64,000 nt of DNA, taken from Pedobacter duraquae (lineage in GTDB: Bacteria > Bacteroidota > Bacteroidia > Sphingobacteriales > Sphingobacteriaceae). Positions within the stretch are counted from its first letter, which is position 1, and the number at the start of each line of letters is the position of its first letter. Position numbers and translations under genes: made by a program. Shown piece by piece: positions 7,381 to 16,039 of the stretch. The notes beneath the pieces were generated by a model. The model did no database searches. It saw nothing but the letters and a program-made list of their open reading frames with translations, and was not told the origin of the DNA. Location of the stretch: positions 496,001-560,000 of the forward strand of contig NZ_SNWM01000003.1 in assembly GCF_004362245.1 (NCBI RefSeq), read 5' to 3'.

Positions 7381-10224
7381 ATGAGTAAAAATAACGTTGA
7401 TCTCGGCGAACAAAAGGATGTTGAAGTTTACGGTGCCCGGGTACATAATCTCAAAAATATAGATATCTCTTTTCCGAGAAATAAACTCGTGGTAATCACG
7501 GGATTAAGTGGTAGTGGAAAATCTTCCCTTGCCTTCGATACAATATATGCTGAAGGGCAGCGCCGTTATATGGAAACATTCAGTGCATATTCCCGCCAAT
7601 TTATGGGGGGAATGGAGCGTCCGGATGTTGACAAAGTGTCAGGCCTAAGCCCCGTTATTGCCATCGAACAAAAAACTACCAGTAAAAATCCGAGATCTAC
7701 TGTAGGTACGATTACGGAGATTTACGATTTTATGCGTTTGCTCTTCGCCCGTACTGCGGATGCTTTTTCTTACAATACCGGGGAGAAGATGGAGCGCATG
7801 AGCGAAGATCAGATCTTGGCTACGATTTTTAAAAAGTATAGTGGGATACCCGTTAATATCCTTGCTCCGGTAGTTAAAGGTCGTAAGGGTCATTACCGCG
7901 AACTTTTTGAACAGATCCGTAAACAAGGATATGTTAAGGTGCGTATTGACGGAGAGATTAAAGACATTACCGCTAAAATGCAGGTAGACCGGTATAAGAT
8001 CCACGATATAGAGATTGTTGTAGATCGGTTAATCGTAGAACCGGAAGATACAAAAAGACTTCAGGATTCCCTGCAAACGGCTATGCGACTGGGTAAAGGA
8101 ATAATTAAAATCAGCGATCAGGATAATAATGTATCCCACTTCAGCAGATTCCTGATGTGTCCAACAACGGGAATTTCTTATGATGAGCCACAGCCTAATA
8201 GCTTTTCGTTCAATTCACCTTATGGTGCCTGCGAACGTTGTGATGGATTGGGCTATATCTTTGTTGTCGACAAAGAATCCGTTATGCCTAATCCTAAACT
8301 AAGTATTATAAATGGCGGTCTTGCCCCACTTGGGGAATACCGCGATATCTGGATGTTCCAGGTCTTGAAGGCGCTGGCAAAAAAATATAACTTCTCGCTG
8401 TCAACGCCTATTGAGAAATTAGGAGATGACATTATCAATATTATCCTTAATGGTTCTCCTGAATTGCTGTCTGTAGCTGTTGAGTACAATAAATGGAATG
8501 TTCAGAATTATCAAATCACTTTCGATGGGATTATTAAACTGCTAGAAGAACAGCAGGAGCGTAAAGGAGAAGGTACTGTAGACGATATGGAGGCATTTCG
8601 TAAGCTTAAAACCTGCCCTGTTTGTAATGGCGCGCGCTTGAAAAAGGAAAGCCTACATTTTAAAGTAGATGGTAAAAACATCTTCGAGCTGGCAGAAATG
8701 GATATCAGTAGTATTAAGCTGTGGTATACCGATTTGGAGAGCAGACTTTCTGAGAGACAAAATACGATTGCTAAAGAGATCCTTAAAGAGATCCGTGCAA
8801 GACTGGGCTTCCTAACTGATGTAGGTTTAAACTATCTGTCTCTGGACCGCACAGCAAGGACCCTTTCAGGTGGTGAGGCTCAGCGAATCCGGCTCGCTAC
8901 CCAAATTGGTTCGCAATTGATGAATGTAATGTACATTCTGGATGAACCGAGCATAGGATTGCATCAAAGAGATAACGAACGATTAATCGGTGCACTTAAA
9001 AATCTGCGGGATCTTGGTAATACAGTGCTTGTTGTAGAACATGATAAAGACATGATCCTGGAGGCCGATCATGTAATTGATGTAGGTCCTGCTGCCGGAA
9101 TTCATGGTGGCCAGATTGTGGCCCAGGGAACGCCTGATGAAATCTTAAAATCTGATACATTAACCGCAGCTTATCTAAATGGGAAAAAAGGAATTGCAAT
9201 TCCAAAAAAACGACGCAAGGGAAATGGTCATAAGCTTTCTATTATCAAGGCTAGCGGCCATAACCTCAAAGATGTTTCTGTAGACTTTCCACTGGGGAAA
9301 TTTATCGCTGTAACAGGGGTGTCTGGGAGTGGTAAATCAAGTCTGATTACTGAAACGCTTTACCCTATACTTAACCATCACTTCTTTAGGGCCAAGAAAC
9401 ATCCGCTGCCTTATGAAAAGGTAAATGGTTTAAAAGAAATTGATAAAGTTATAGAAATCGATCAGGCTCCTATCGGTAGGACGCCACGATCTAATCCCTC
9501 TACTTACACTGGGGTATTTTCGGATATCAGAAATCTTTTCGTGCAACTCCCGGAGGCTAAAATCAGGGGGTATAAACCCGGAAGGTTTTCTTTCAACGTA
9601 AAAGGGGGAAGGTGCGAAACCTGTCAGGGTGCCGGAATGAAGGTTGTGGAAATGAATTTCCTGCCCGACGTGCACGTGCCTTGTGAGGAATGTGGAGGTA
9701 GACGGTACAACCGGGAAACGCTTGAAGTACGTTACAGAAGCAAGTCTATCAGTGATGTATTGGATATGAGTATTGAAGATGCTTGTACATTCTTTGAAAA
9801 TATGCCCGCTATCTACAGAAAGATAAAAACACTTAAAGACGTAGGCCTTGGATATATTACGCTTGGTCAGGCTTCCACAACCCTGTCAGGTGGTGAAGCT
9901 CAACGGGTAAAACTGGCAACGGAACTTTCAAAAAAAGATACCGGTAAAACATTCTATATACTTGACGAACCTACCACAGGCTTGCATTTTGAAGATATTA
10001 ATGTCCTCCTTGGTGTTCTAAACGAACTTGTTGAAAAAGGGAACACCGTTTTAGTGATCGAACATAACCTGGACGTCGTAAAAGTAGCCGACTGGGTGAT
10101 CGATCTTGGTGAAGAGGGGGGAGCAGGTGGTGGAAAAATCCTTTTTGAAGGGACACCAGAAGGCCTGATTCAAAACCCGATTAGTCTCACAGGTAAATTT
10201 TTAAAGAAAGAGATGGAGGGATAA
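7381..10224 (+). CDS. uvrA: Excinuclease ABC subunit UvrA
   Basis: UvrA is the damage-recognition ATPase of nucleotide excision repair; it loads UvrB on distorted DNA. The 947 residues carry two ABC modules. The first has Walker [11 protein letters not shown] near residue 40 and signature [12 protein letters not shown]. The second has [13 protein letters not shown] and [12 protein letters not shown]. The zinc-binding CxxC pairs [20 protein letters not shown] and [10 protein letters not shown] are intact. The length is normal for family members of about 940 residues. The next gene begins with no spacer, its ATG directly following the uvrA TAA, so the two are probably one transcript. Confidence 0.97.
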   Translation: MSKNNVDLGEQKDVEVYGARVHNLKNIDISFPRNKLVVITGLSGSGKSSLAFDTIYAEGQRRYMETFSAYSRQFMGGMERPDVDKVSGLSPVIAIEQKTTSKNPRSTVGTITEIYDFMRLLFARTADAFSYNTGEKMERMSEDQILATIFKKYSGIPVNILAPVVKGRKGHYRELFEQIRKQGYVKVRIDGEIKDITAKMQVDRYKIHDIEIVVDRLIVEPEDTKRLQDSLQTAMRLGKGIIKISDQDNNVSHFSRFLMCPTTGISYDEPQPNSFSFNSPYGACERCDGLGYIFVVDKESVMPNPKLSIINGGLAPLGEYRDIWMFQVLKALAKKYNFSLSTPIEKLGDDIINIILNGSPELLSVAVEYNKWNVQNYQITFDGIIKLLEEQQERKGEGTVDDMEAFRKLKTCPVCNGARLKKESLHFKVDGKNIFELAEMDISSIKLWYTDLESRLSERQNTIAKEILKEIRARLGFLTDVGLNYLSLDRTARTLSGGEAQRIRLATQIGSQLMNVMYILDEPSIGLHQRDNERLIGALKNLRDLGNTVLVVEHDKDMILEADHVIDVGPAAGIHGGQIVAQGTPDEILKSDTLTAAYLNGKKGIAIPKKRRKGNGHKLSIIKASGHNLKDVSVDFPLGKFIAVTGVSGSGKSSLITETLYPILNHHFFRAKKHPLPYEKVNGLKEIDKVIEIDQAPIGRTPRSNPSTYTGVFSDIRNLFVQLPEAKIRGYKPGRFSFNVKGGRCETCQGAGMKVVEMNFLPDVHVPCEECGGRRYNRETLEVRYRSKSISDVLDMSIEDACTFFENMPAIYRKIKTLKDVGLGYITLGQASTTLSGGEAQRVKLATELSKKDTGKTFYILDEPTTGLHFEDINVLLGVLNELVEKGNTVLVIEHNLDVVKVADWVIDLGEEGGAGGGKILFEGTPEGLIQNPISLTGKFLKKEMEG

Positions 10225-11139
10225 ATGGCAAAGCAGTTTCTAAATACATTTTTAGCAGACCAATCTGCACCTGCAACAACTACGGTGACGGCCGGAATAG
10301 CTGGAAATGGGATTTTTAGAATGCTGACTGAAGCTGATGTTGTCCGATTGGTTAAGCCACGAAAATTGTTCTCGCATAAAGGAACCTATGGACATGTGTT
10401 ACTCGTTGCCGGACAGGAGAAGACAATGGGTGCAGCTTTATTATCAGCTTCTGCGTGTCTGTACGGTGGTGCTGGCCTAACCACTGTATCTATCCCGTCA
10501 AGGGGCCTTACTGCGTTAAATGCTAGGTTTCCAGAGATCATGTTTCTGGAAAGAAAAGCATTAAGTGCTCCGAACAACTTGGATAAATTTACTGTGATTG
10601 CAATTGGACCCGGATTGGGTACAAGTGCTGCTGCAAAAAAACATCTTCGAAATCTTTTCAGGATACAAAAACCATTGGTGATAGATGCTGATGCATTAAA
10701 TATATTAGCTGCATCACCAGAACTATTAAAAAAGATCCCTGCGGGTTCAGTGATCACACCGCACATGACAGAATTTGATCGGCTTTTTGGTAAACATGAA
10801 ACCTGGTACGGTCGGATTGATACAGCCCGTAAGCAGGCCGAGCAACTAAACATAATTATTGTTCTTAAAAATCAATACACTTTTTGCATAGAGCCCTCCT
10901 CAAAAGTATCAATTAATCCAAGTGGAAATCCTGCAATGGCGCAAGGTGGAATGGGTGATGTATTGACGGGATTGCTGGCAGCTTATATCGCCCAGGGTTA
11001 TACAGAAATCGAAGCAGCACAGTTAGCCTGTTATTTACATGGCCGATCAGGAGATGAGCTGGCTAAAAAATGGTATACAGTTACAGCAACTGCCGTGGCA
11101 GAACATATTCCTATAGTATTAAGAGGTCTAGTTAAATAG
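10225..11139 (+). CDS. nnrD: ADP/ATP-dependent NAD(P)H-hydrate dehydratase (NnrD domain only)
   Basis: NnrD repairs hydrated NAD(P)H by dehydrating the S-form. It has the ribokinase-like fold: SHKGTYGHVLLVAG near residues 50-63, then IAIGPGLGTS, VIDADALN and the nucleotide-binding NPSGNPAMAQGGMGDVLTG. The protein has 304 residues. Many bacteria, including many Bacteroidetes, have a fused epimerase-dehydratase of about 500 residues. Here the NnrE epimerase half is absent and only about 40 poorly conserved residues precede the dehydratase domain. No frame upstream codes for the missing half, since uvrA ends directly before it. Its 3' end overlaps the convergent anti-sigma gene by 8 bp. Confidence 0.9.
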   Translation: MAKQFLNTFLADQSAPATTTVTAGIAGNGIFRMLTEADVVRLVKPRKLFSHKGTYGHVLLVAGQEKTMGAALLSASACLYGGAGLTTVSIPSRGLTALNARFPEIMFLERKALSAPNNLDKFTVIAIGPGLGTSAAAKKHLRNLFRIQKPLVIDADALNILAASPELLKKIPAGSVITPHMTEFDRLFGKHETWYGRIDTARKQAEQLNIIIVLKNQYTFCIEPSSKVSINPSGNPAMAQGGMGDVLTGLLAAYIAQGYTEIEAAQLACYLHGRSGDELAKKWYTVTATAVAEHIPIVLRGLVK

Positions 11140-11974
11140 TTACGTTTCCGATAACGGCCATCGCACTCATTGTAGGAACAGGGCTACCACCTCTTTTTTC
11201 AAGTGTGACAGCAAATGCCTGGGCCATTGGAATTTCTTTCATCTTCAGGAGAATGTGTTCCCGATCAGTTTTCATATCAAATACACCTAGATCAACCGGT
11301 TTCCCGTTAACCAATGCCCATAATTGATATTGGTGTTCAGTATCGTTAGCTGGAAGGTTCATCTTTGAATTGTCAAGCAAGACACTCCGCTCGTCCCTAT
11401 TCCAATACACCATCATTTTTGAGTTTGGTGTAGCTCCGGTACCTGCAAGTTTAACAATAGACCAGCTCGGATTGGCTACCATATCTGCAATTTGATGTAA
11501 TTCGATATTTTTCTGCTCTATAAAACTAGCATTTGCAGCAAATTTGTCACGTTGTGTAGAAAGTTGTGCTATTTGATTTTGTGCATCATCCAATCTTGAA
11601 TGCGCTGAATATAATGCTGCTGTACTTACAAGCAATAGTGCAATACATGCTACGAGTGCATATTGTAAGGTGCGTACTTTACGTGAGTGATTTGTTTGAT
11701 TTAGCGGAATTATTGTTGCTTGAGGAGTAGGTTCAATAAAAGTTGATGGAGTGCCTATCGCCGAAAATATTTTATCCTCCAGACCGATTGCGGGTTCAAT
11801 CGCATTTGCTTTAGCATAATGCTCCATAGCAAGCTCTATCGCTGTAATCTCCTGCCTTACGTCAGGATATTTAGCTGACATACGCTCTACCTCTTCTTCT
11901 TCTGCAGGACTTAAAAGTCCGAGAACGTAAAGTTCGAGTGTGCCTGATTCAATATATGCTGCTGTTTCTTCCAC
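11132..11974 (-). CDS. Anti-sigma factor, RskA family
   Basis: This 280-residue single-pass membrane protein is the likely partner of the adjacent sigma factor. The N-terminal cytoplasmic part (YIESGTLELYVLGLLSPAEE) matches RskA-type anti-sigma domains. One membrane segment lies near residues 103-124 (ALVACIALLLVSTAALY). The periplasmic part ends in the RskA domain, with YWNRDERSVLL, YQLWALVNGKPVDLG and FAVTLEKRGGSPVPT. No HxxxCxxC zinc motif is present, as in RskA. The only plausible start is GTG, directly abutting the TAA of the sigma gene (TAAGTG), so it would be made by termination-reinitiation, giving tightly linked ratios. Confidence 0.88.
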   Translation of the reverse strand: MEETAAYIESGTLELYVLGLLSPAEEEEVERMSAKYPDVRQEITAIELAMEHYAKANAIEPAIGLEDKIFSAIGTPSTFIEPTPQATIIPLNQTNHSRKVRTLQYALVACIALLLVSTAALYSAHSRLDDAQNQIAQLSTQRDKFAANASFIEQKNIELHQIADMVANPSWSIVKLAGTGATPNSKMMVYWNRDERSVLLDNSKMNLPANDTEHQYQLWALVNGKPVDLGVFDMKTDREHILLKMKEIPMAQAFAVTLEKRGGSPVPTMSAMAVIGNVTI

Positions 11975-12526
11975 TTAATTAAAATGCTTTCTTAATTCCA
12001 TAATAGCCATCCTGATACGCGTTTTAACGGTACCCAACGGTAATGCCAACTCTTCTGCCGCTTCAATGTGTGTGTAACCCTTGAAATAAACCAATTCAAG
12101 TACTTTCGTAAATTCTGGTTTAAGTGCAGTAACCATTTCTCGTAAACCGAGCAGATCTGCATTGAACGTTACCTTTTTCTGTGCGTCAATGAAATCTACG
12201 TTATTTTCAATGTCTTGGTTTTTAACGGAGTTTCTAAAGTCTTTGGACCTTAATTTGTCGATGGATAAGTTACGTGCAACATTCATCATCCAGGTAAATA
12301 AACGGCCTTTGCTACTGTCATAGCTCTCTCCTGAATTCCATATTTTGATGAATGTTTCTTGCAATAGATCTTCAGCAACTTCAGGCTGAAGTATAATCCT
12401 GGAAATAACTCCTAAAAGTGCCCCTGAGTACATGTCGTACAGCGCTTGAATAGCGATAGTTTCCTTCGCTTTGAGCGCGCGGACTAGTTCTTCTTCGGAG
12501 AGAGATATTTTTTTTGTTAGTGCCAA
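11975..12526 (-). CDS. ECF RNA polymerase sigma factor (SigK-like)
   Basis: This 183-residue sigma factor has only region 2 (EDLLQETFIKIWNSGESYD, GRLFTWMMNVARNLSIDKLR) and region 4 (LVYFKGYTHIEAAEELALP, LGTVKTRIRMAI). That is the ECF group 4 layout, and its RskA-type partner is encoded directly downstream. The start must be non-ATG: an in-frame stop lies three codons upstream of TTG 12526, and the next Met is inside region 2. A perfect 10-bp tandem repeat lies just upstream (12534-12553). The signal it responds to cannot be read from the window. Confidence 0.9.
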   Translation of the reverse strand: MALTKKISLSEEELVRALKAKETIAIQALYDMYSGALLGVISRIILQPEVAEDLLQETFIKIWNSGESYDSSKGRLFTWMMNVARNLSIDKLRSKDFRNSVKNQDIENNVDFIDAQKKVTFNADLLGLREMVTALKPEFTKVLELVYFKGYTHIEAAEELALPLGTVKTRIRMAIMELRKHFN

Positions 12527-12533
12527 GTGATGC

Positions 12534-12553
12534 TAATATACAGTAATATACAG
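12534..12553. repeat. Perfect 10-bp tandem repeat before the sigma factor gene
   Basis: TAATATACAG occurs twice with no gap, 8 bp upstream of the sigma factor start. The spacing is one helical turn, so it could be a binding site for a dimer or an autoregulatory element. It could also be chance in AT-rich DNA. Confidence 0.6.
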
Positions 12554-12622
12554 ATTGTACAACAAGATGGCTAATTTTTTGTTTTATTCCTCATTTTTAA
12601 CAAGAAACAATAGGAATCAAAA

Positions 12623-13501
12623 CTAATAATCAAAAAGATGTTTCTCGGCATGGTAAGAGGAACGTACCAACGGCCCGCTTTCAACATACCTTAATCCTTT
12701 AGCAAGACCGATTTCCTTATATTTAGCAAACTGATCCGGGTGAATCCAGTCTACTACAGGGTGGTGATTACGTGTAGGCTGCAAGTATTGGCCTAAGGTC
12801 AGGATGTGAACCCCATTGGCAACAAGATCATCCATAGCTTCTAATACATCGTCTTCTGTTTCGCCCAAACCAAGCATGATACCTGTTTTTGTTCTTAAAC
12901 CGAAATCCGATATTCTTTTAAGGCATTCCAGACTTCTGTCGTATTTGGCCTGAATACGAACTTGTTTTGTCAAACGACGTACAGTCTCAACATTATGTGA
13001 CATTACTTCAGGGCGCTCTTCCAATACTCGATATAAGTTATCCCAGATACCTCTAAAGTCAGGAATTAGTGTTTCCAGAGTCGTCTCAGGACTCTCTCTG
13101 CGGATTGCCTGCAAGGTTTCTGCCCAGATAATAGATCCTCCATCCTTTAGATCGTCGCGGTCTACAGAAGTAATTACACAGTGCTTAACTTTCATCAATC
13201 TAACAGATTCTGCTACACGAGACGGCTCATCCACATCTACAGCAAGTGGTCGCCCGGTGGCAACAGCGCAAAATGAGCATGAGCGCGTGCATATATTTCC
13301 AAGGATCATGAAGGTGGCTGTACCAGCTCCCCAGCATTCACCCATATTCGGGCAATTGCCGCTTTCGCAAATCGTATGCAACTTGTGTGTATCCACTAAA
13401 CTGCGGACTTGTGCGTACTCTTTGCCTACTGGAAGCTTAACACGTAGCCAATCTGGCTTACGCTGAACGGGATTAGCTGAAACAACCGGAAGTTCAATCA
13501 T
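12623..13501 (-). CDS. lipA: Lipoyl synthase LipA
   Basis: LipA is a radical-SAM enzyme that inserts two sulfurs into protein-bound octanoyl groups. The auxiliary cluster motif [13 protein letters not shown] lies near residues 45-57. The radical-SAM motif CTRSCSFC is near 72-79. [11 protein letters not shown] and the C-terminal [11 protein letters not shown], which supplies the conserved Ser ligand of the auxiliary cluster, are present. At 292 residues it is normal for bacteria. A TAACTTTG box ends 4 nt before the ATG, so the mRNA may be nearly leaderless. Confidence 0.96.
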   Translation of the reverse strand: MIELPVVSANPVQRKPDWLRVKLPVGKEYAQVRSLVDTHKLHTICESGNCPNMGECWGAGTATFMILGNICTRSCSFCAVATGRPLAVDVDEPSRVAESVRLMKVKHCVITSVDRDDLKDGGSIIWAETLQAIRRESPETTLETLIPDFRGIWDNLYRVLEERPEVMSHNVETVRRLTKQVRIQAKYDRSLECLKRISDFGLRTKTGIMLGLGETEDDVLEAMDDLVANGVHILTLGQYLQPTRNHHPVVDWIHPDQFAKYKEIGLAKGLRYVESGPLVRSSYHAEKHLFDY

Positions 13502-13505
13502 GATA

Positions 13506-13513
13506 CAAAGTTA
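13506..13513 (-). promoter_or_regulatory. Promoter -7 element of lipA, almost touching the ATG
   Basis: TAACTTTG on the minus strand is a full TAnnTTTG match, with only four bases between it and the lipA ATG. Predicted transcription would begin at or near the start codon. No clear -33 partner is seen. Confidence 0.4.
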
Positions 13514-13632
13514 AGCAATAGGTTTGAATTGTTATAAACATGAAATGTTTGAATGATGTAATGTTGCAGGAATAGCTGAAGATTTGATTAAGTATGGAAA
13601 TAATCTTAACCTTGCTATCTAAAAAGAAAATT

Positions 13633-14040
13633 ATGGCAACATCAAAAATAACGTACAACGGTGGGTTAAGAACGACATCCATCCATGAGCGTTCAGGAAA
13701 TCAGATTATTACAGACGCTCCGGTGGATAATAAGGGAAAAGGCGAAGCGTTTTCTCCTACGGATTTGCTTGCAACTTCTCTGGGTAACTGCATGTTAACA
13801 ATCGTGGGTATTGCAGCTGGAGAGCATGGTTTTAATATAGATGGCACGACCTGCGAGATTACTAAGATTATGGCTGTTGATGGGCCTAGAAGAGTTGCAG
13901 AAATTGTTGTTGACTTCCATTTCCCGGATAATGGTTATACAGATAAAACAAAAGCAATTATTGAAAGATCTGCACGTACATGTCCGGTAGCATTAAGCTT
14001 ACACCCGGACATCAAACAAACGGTTTCCTTTAATTACTAA
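13633..14040 (+). CDS. OsmC family peroxiredoxin-like protein
   Basis: OsmC/Ohr proteins reduce organic hydroperoxides with a Cys pair. This 135-residue protein has both cysteines in family context: SLGNCMLT (first) and RTCPVALSLHPD (second). The N-terminal NQIITDAPVDNKGKGEAFSP matches YhfA/OsmC-like members rather than Ohr. The ATG at 13633 is preferred over the in-frame ATG at 13594, because homologues begin near MATSKITYNGG. It converges on ytxJ with an 11-bp overlap at the 3' ends. A link to bacillithiol recycling through its neighbour is possible but unproven. Confidence 0.9.
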   Translation: MATSKITYNGGLRTTSIHERSGNQIITDAPVDNKGKGEAFSPTDLLATSLGNCMLTIVGIAAGEHGFNIDGTTCEITKIMAVDGPRRVAEIVVDFHFPDNGYTDKTKAIIERSARTCPVALSLHPDIKQTVSFNY

Positions 14041-14362
14041 TTACGCTTGCCACTTCATCGGCAGAGATATCACCATGAGATGCATCAAGTATGCAATCAC
14101 CGTCTTTGATCACCAGGATCTGCGGTGATTCATGGTGTACCTGGAAGGTTTCTGCAATCTGAGCAGAAATTGGTCTAAAGCTGATAAGATCCAGAAAATA
14201 AAGATTTGTGTCCTCAGGAATTACCTCCCAATCCATTTCAAACCTTCTTTTCGCCATCATACTTACCGAACAACGGGTACTGTGCTTAAATATAAGGCTG
14301 TAGCCTTTCTGATCTTTGATATCGTTAATCTGATTGATATCAGTTATGTTTTTCCACTGCAT
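14030..14362 (-). CDS. ytxJ: Bacillithiol system redox-active protein YtxJ
   Basis: This 110-residue thioredoxin-fold protein is of the YtxJ family (DUF2847), a proposed monothiol bacilliredoxin that removes bacillithiol from proteins. Visible features are FKHSTRCSVSMMAKRRFE, which has a single Cys in the redox loop, then YFLDLISFRPISAQIAETF and HESPQILVIKDG. The Ser-Pro-Gln motif matches the cis-Pro loop of the thioredoxin fold. The gene lies 25 bp downstream of a tiny lipoprotein gene on the same strand. Its 3' end overlaps osmC. With bshA and ypdA in the window, the assignment to bacillithiol redox chemistry is consistent. Confidence 0.9.
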   Translation of the reverse strand: MQWKNITDINQINDIKDQKGYSLIFKHSTRCSVSMMAKRRFEMDWEVIPEDTNLYFLDLISFRPISAQIAETFQVHHESPQILVIKDGDCILDASHGDISADEVASVISN

Positions 14363-14387
14363 CTTTAATCTTTATCTAAATGGAGGA

Positions 14388-14510
14388 TTATCCTCTTCTT
14401 TGTCTGCCTTCCGGATATGAGCTATAAGCTGGGCATAAACGGTTACTGCAGGATTGCAATACGGCTGTTGCAAAAAACACGCCAAGCAATAATATCGCTA
14501 CTTTTTTCAT
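14388..14510 (-). CDS. Small lipoprotein, 40 residues, function unknown
   Basis: A complete small gene: ATG at 14510, TAA at 14390-14388. The product begins with a lipoprotein signal (MKKVAILLLGVFFATAVLQS) and a lipobox ending LQSC, with lipidated Cys at 21. The mature peptide is only about 20 residues, CSNRLCPAYSSY then an Arg-rich tail. Two Cys and a CPAY motif remain after export. It sits 25 bp upstream of ytxJ on the same strand, so the two may be one transcript. I cannot assign a function. Confidence 0.7.
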   Translation of the reverse strand: MKKVAILLLGVFFATAVLQSCSNRLCPAYSSYPEGRQRRG

Positions 14511-14594
14511 CGGATAATGTTTAAAAGGTTAACCTGATAGATCTCTGTTAAAGATTTGTCTAAGCTACAATTTTTAACAAATAAAATCAATACC

Positions 14595-15086
14595 TTAAAG
14601 TGTAGCAGCCAGATGAGCCATTTTAATTGCAGTAATAGCAGCTTCATCACCTTTATTGCCATGCTTTCCGCCGGCGCGGTCAATCGCCTGTTGTTGGTCA
14701 TTTGTCGTTAATACGCCGAAGATTACAGGTGTGTTATGTTTAATCCCAACATTCGTACAGCCTTGCGCAACTGCATCACAAATAAAGTCGAAGTGACGTG
14801 TGTCACCTTGTATGATACAACCCAGACAGATCACACCATCAAGATCAGGGTACTTATTTAATAAAAGTTCTGCGGCTCCTGTAAGCTCAAAGCTTCCTGG
14901 TACAGCAACAGATATGATATTGTCTGCAGCAACACCATGATCGAGCAATTTATTCAGTGCACCATTGTAAAGACTTCCAGTAATTTCAGCATTCCATTCT
15001 GCAACTGCGATTGCGAAACGATAAGGACTCGCGTCAGGAATTGTTGTATGAGAAAAGTCAGACAGGTTTTTTAGTTGTGTTGCCAT
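14595..15086 (-). CDS. ribH: 6,7-dimethyl-8-ribityllumazine synthase
   Basis: RibH condenses 5-amino-6-ribitylaminouracil with dihydroxybutanone phosphate, the penultimate step of riboflavin synthesis, as an icosahedral or pentameric cytosolic enzyme. The 163 residues show AVAEWNAEITGSL near the start, VPGSFELTGAAELL, CLGCIIQGDTRHFDFI with the catalytic His, and PVIFGVLTTNDQQQAIDRAG. The length is normal. The TATCTTTG box lies 4 nt before the ATG. The gene follows a TPR gene and a terminator on the same strand, so it is probably transcribed alone. Confidence 0.96.
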   Translation of the reverse strand: MATQLKNLSDFSHTTIPDASPYRFAIAVAEWNAEITGSLYNGALNKLLDHGVAADNIISVAVPGSFELTGAAELLLNKYPDLDGVICLGCIIQGDTRHFDFICDAVAQGCTNVGIKHNTPVIFGVLTTNDQQQAIDRAGGKHGNKGDEAAITAIKMAHLAATL

Positions 15087-15090
15087 GGAA

Positions 15091-15098
15091 CAAAGATA
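15091..15098 (-). promoter_or_regulatory. Promoter -7 element of ribH, almost touching the ATG
   Basis: TATCTTTG on the minus strand matches TAnnTTTG. The four bases GGAA (plus strand) separate it from the ATG, so the predicted 5' leader is near zero. Confidence 0.4.
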
Positions 15099-15110
15099 GT
15101 TAATGCCAAT

Positions 15111-15143
15111 AAAAAAAGGCTAGCAAAACTTGCTAACCTTTTG
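15111..15143 (-). terminator. Terminator of the TPR protein gene
   Basis: On the minus strand AAAAGGTTAGCAA pairs with TTGCTAGCCTTTT through one T-G wobble, with a GTT loop and a following T run. It lies between the TPR stop codon and the ribH promoter. The wobble position reads as a mismatch on the plus strand, so it works for the minus transcript. Confidence 0.8.
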
Positions 15144-15164
15144 TAAAAAATGAGATCAGATAAA

Positions 15165-15833
15165 TTATTTAACCTGAGCCTGCGCTCTAGCAATATACTC
15201 GTCAATCATTGCTGCTTCCTGACTTGTAGGATATTCAGACTTAATTTTTTCGTAAGCTTCCTGTGCGCCTTTAAAATCTTTCAGCTGCTCATTTACTAAA
15301 CCAAGTTTTTTAAGGAACATTGGTGATGTAAATTTATTTGCCGCTTTGTCTGCTGCTTTTTTATAAAAAGTAGCAGCTTGTTTGTAATCTTTCAATTCGC
15401 TATAGGCATCTCCTAAAAGGCCTAAAGCCAATGGATCTGCAACTGGACTACCTGTTTCAGAATATTTACCCAAAGATTCAGCAGCTTTCTTGTATTCTCC
15501 TTTACGCAGATAGATGCCGCCCAAATACAAATTAGCAAGGTTAGCCGATTTTGTATTTGCATACTCATCTGCAATCTGCTCAAATCCCGGATATCCTGAA
15601 TCTCCGCTTATAGCTTTCGTAGCCAGCGAGTCAACCCCAACGTATTGCTCTGCTTTGTACATTTTTGCAGAAGCCTCTTCAGCTCTTGATTTTAAATATA
15701 CATTTTGATACCAGATGTAAATCCCAATCAGGACAACTACTGCAGCAGCAATGAATAATAGGCTTTTAGAATTCTCTAATACAAAAGAACCCTTTCTTAC
15801 CGGTTGATTTATTTCTTTTTCTGTTGTGGACAT
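15165..15833 (-). CDS. Membrane-anchored tetratricopeptide repeat protein
   Basis: This 222-residue protein has a short cytoplasmic head, one membrane helix near residues 24-43 (SLLFIAAAVVVLIGIYIWYQ) and a TPR region outside. The repeats read YANTKSANLANLYLGGIYLR, AESLGKYSETGSPVADPLAL and AYSELKDYKQAATFYKKAAD. This is the YfgM/TPR_21-like layout common in Bacteroidetes, often a periplasmic chaperone-like scaffold. The ATG at 15833 is chosen over 15860, because a TATTTTTG promoter box at 15858-15865 would overlap the upstream start. No enzymatic motif is seen. Confidence 0.85.
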   Translation of the reverse strand: MSTTEKEINQPVRKGSFVLENSKSLLFIAAAVVVLIGIYIWYQNVYLKSRAEEASAKMYKAEQYVGVDSLATKAISGDSGYPGFEQIADEYANTKSANLANLYLGGIYLRKGEYKKAAESLGKYSETGSPVADPLALGLLGDAYSELKDYKQAATFYKKAADKAANKFTSPMFLKKLGLVNEQLKDFKGAQEAYEKIKSEYPTSQEAAMIDEYIARAQAQVK

Positions 15834-15857
15834 TTTATTTAAAAAAATTAAGGATTG

Positions 15858-15865
15858 CAAAAATA
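15858..15865 (-). promoter_or_regulatory. Promoter -7 element of the TPR protein gene
   Basis: TATTTTTG on the minus strand matches TAnnTTTG, 24 nt before the ATG at 15833. Its position argues against the longer in-frame start at 15860. Confidence 0.45.
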
Positions 15866-16039
15866 CATTTTTCGCTTAAAGTATCAACCCCTTTTTTTAG
15901 TATTTAAATAAACTTTAATTATCTGAGCGTGAAGCCGACACAAAATAAATTTTAAATCTCCTGTACTTTAGCAGCACATACCCTCTTTTTCGATGTTTAA
16001 ATATATGCAAGGTAAACAGTAACTTTGATGCAGGATACT

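Noticed and set aside
10386..10853. 155-codon minus-strand frame opposite nnrD
   Set aside because: It is a shadow of the NnrD reading frame and its composition (Cys-rich, no domain) is not protein-like.
13594..13632. Upstream in-frame extension of the OsmC protein
   Set aside because: The extra 13 residues are not typical of the family and the ATG at 13633 matches homologue N-termini.
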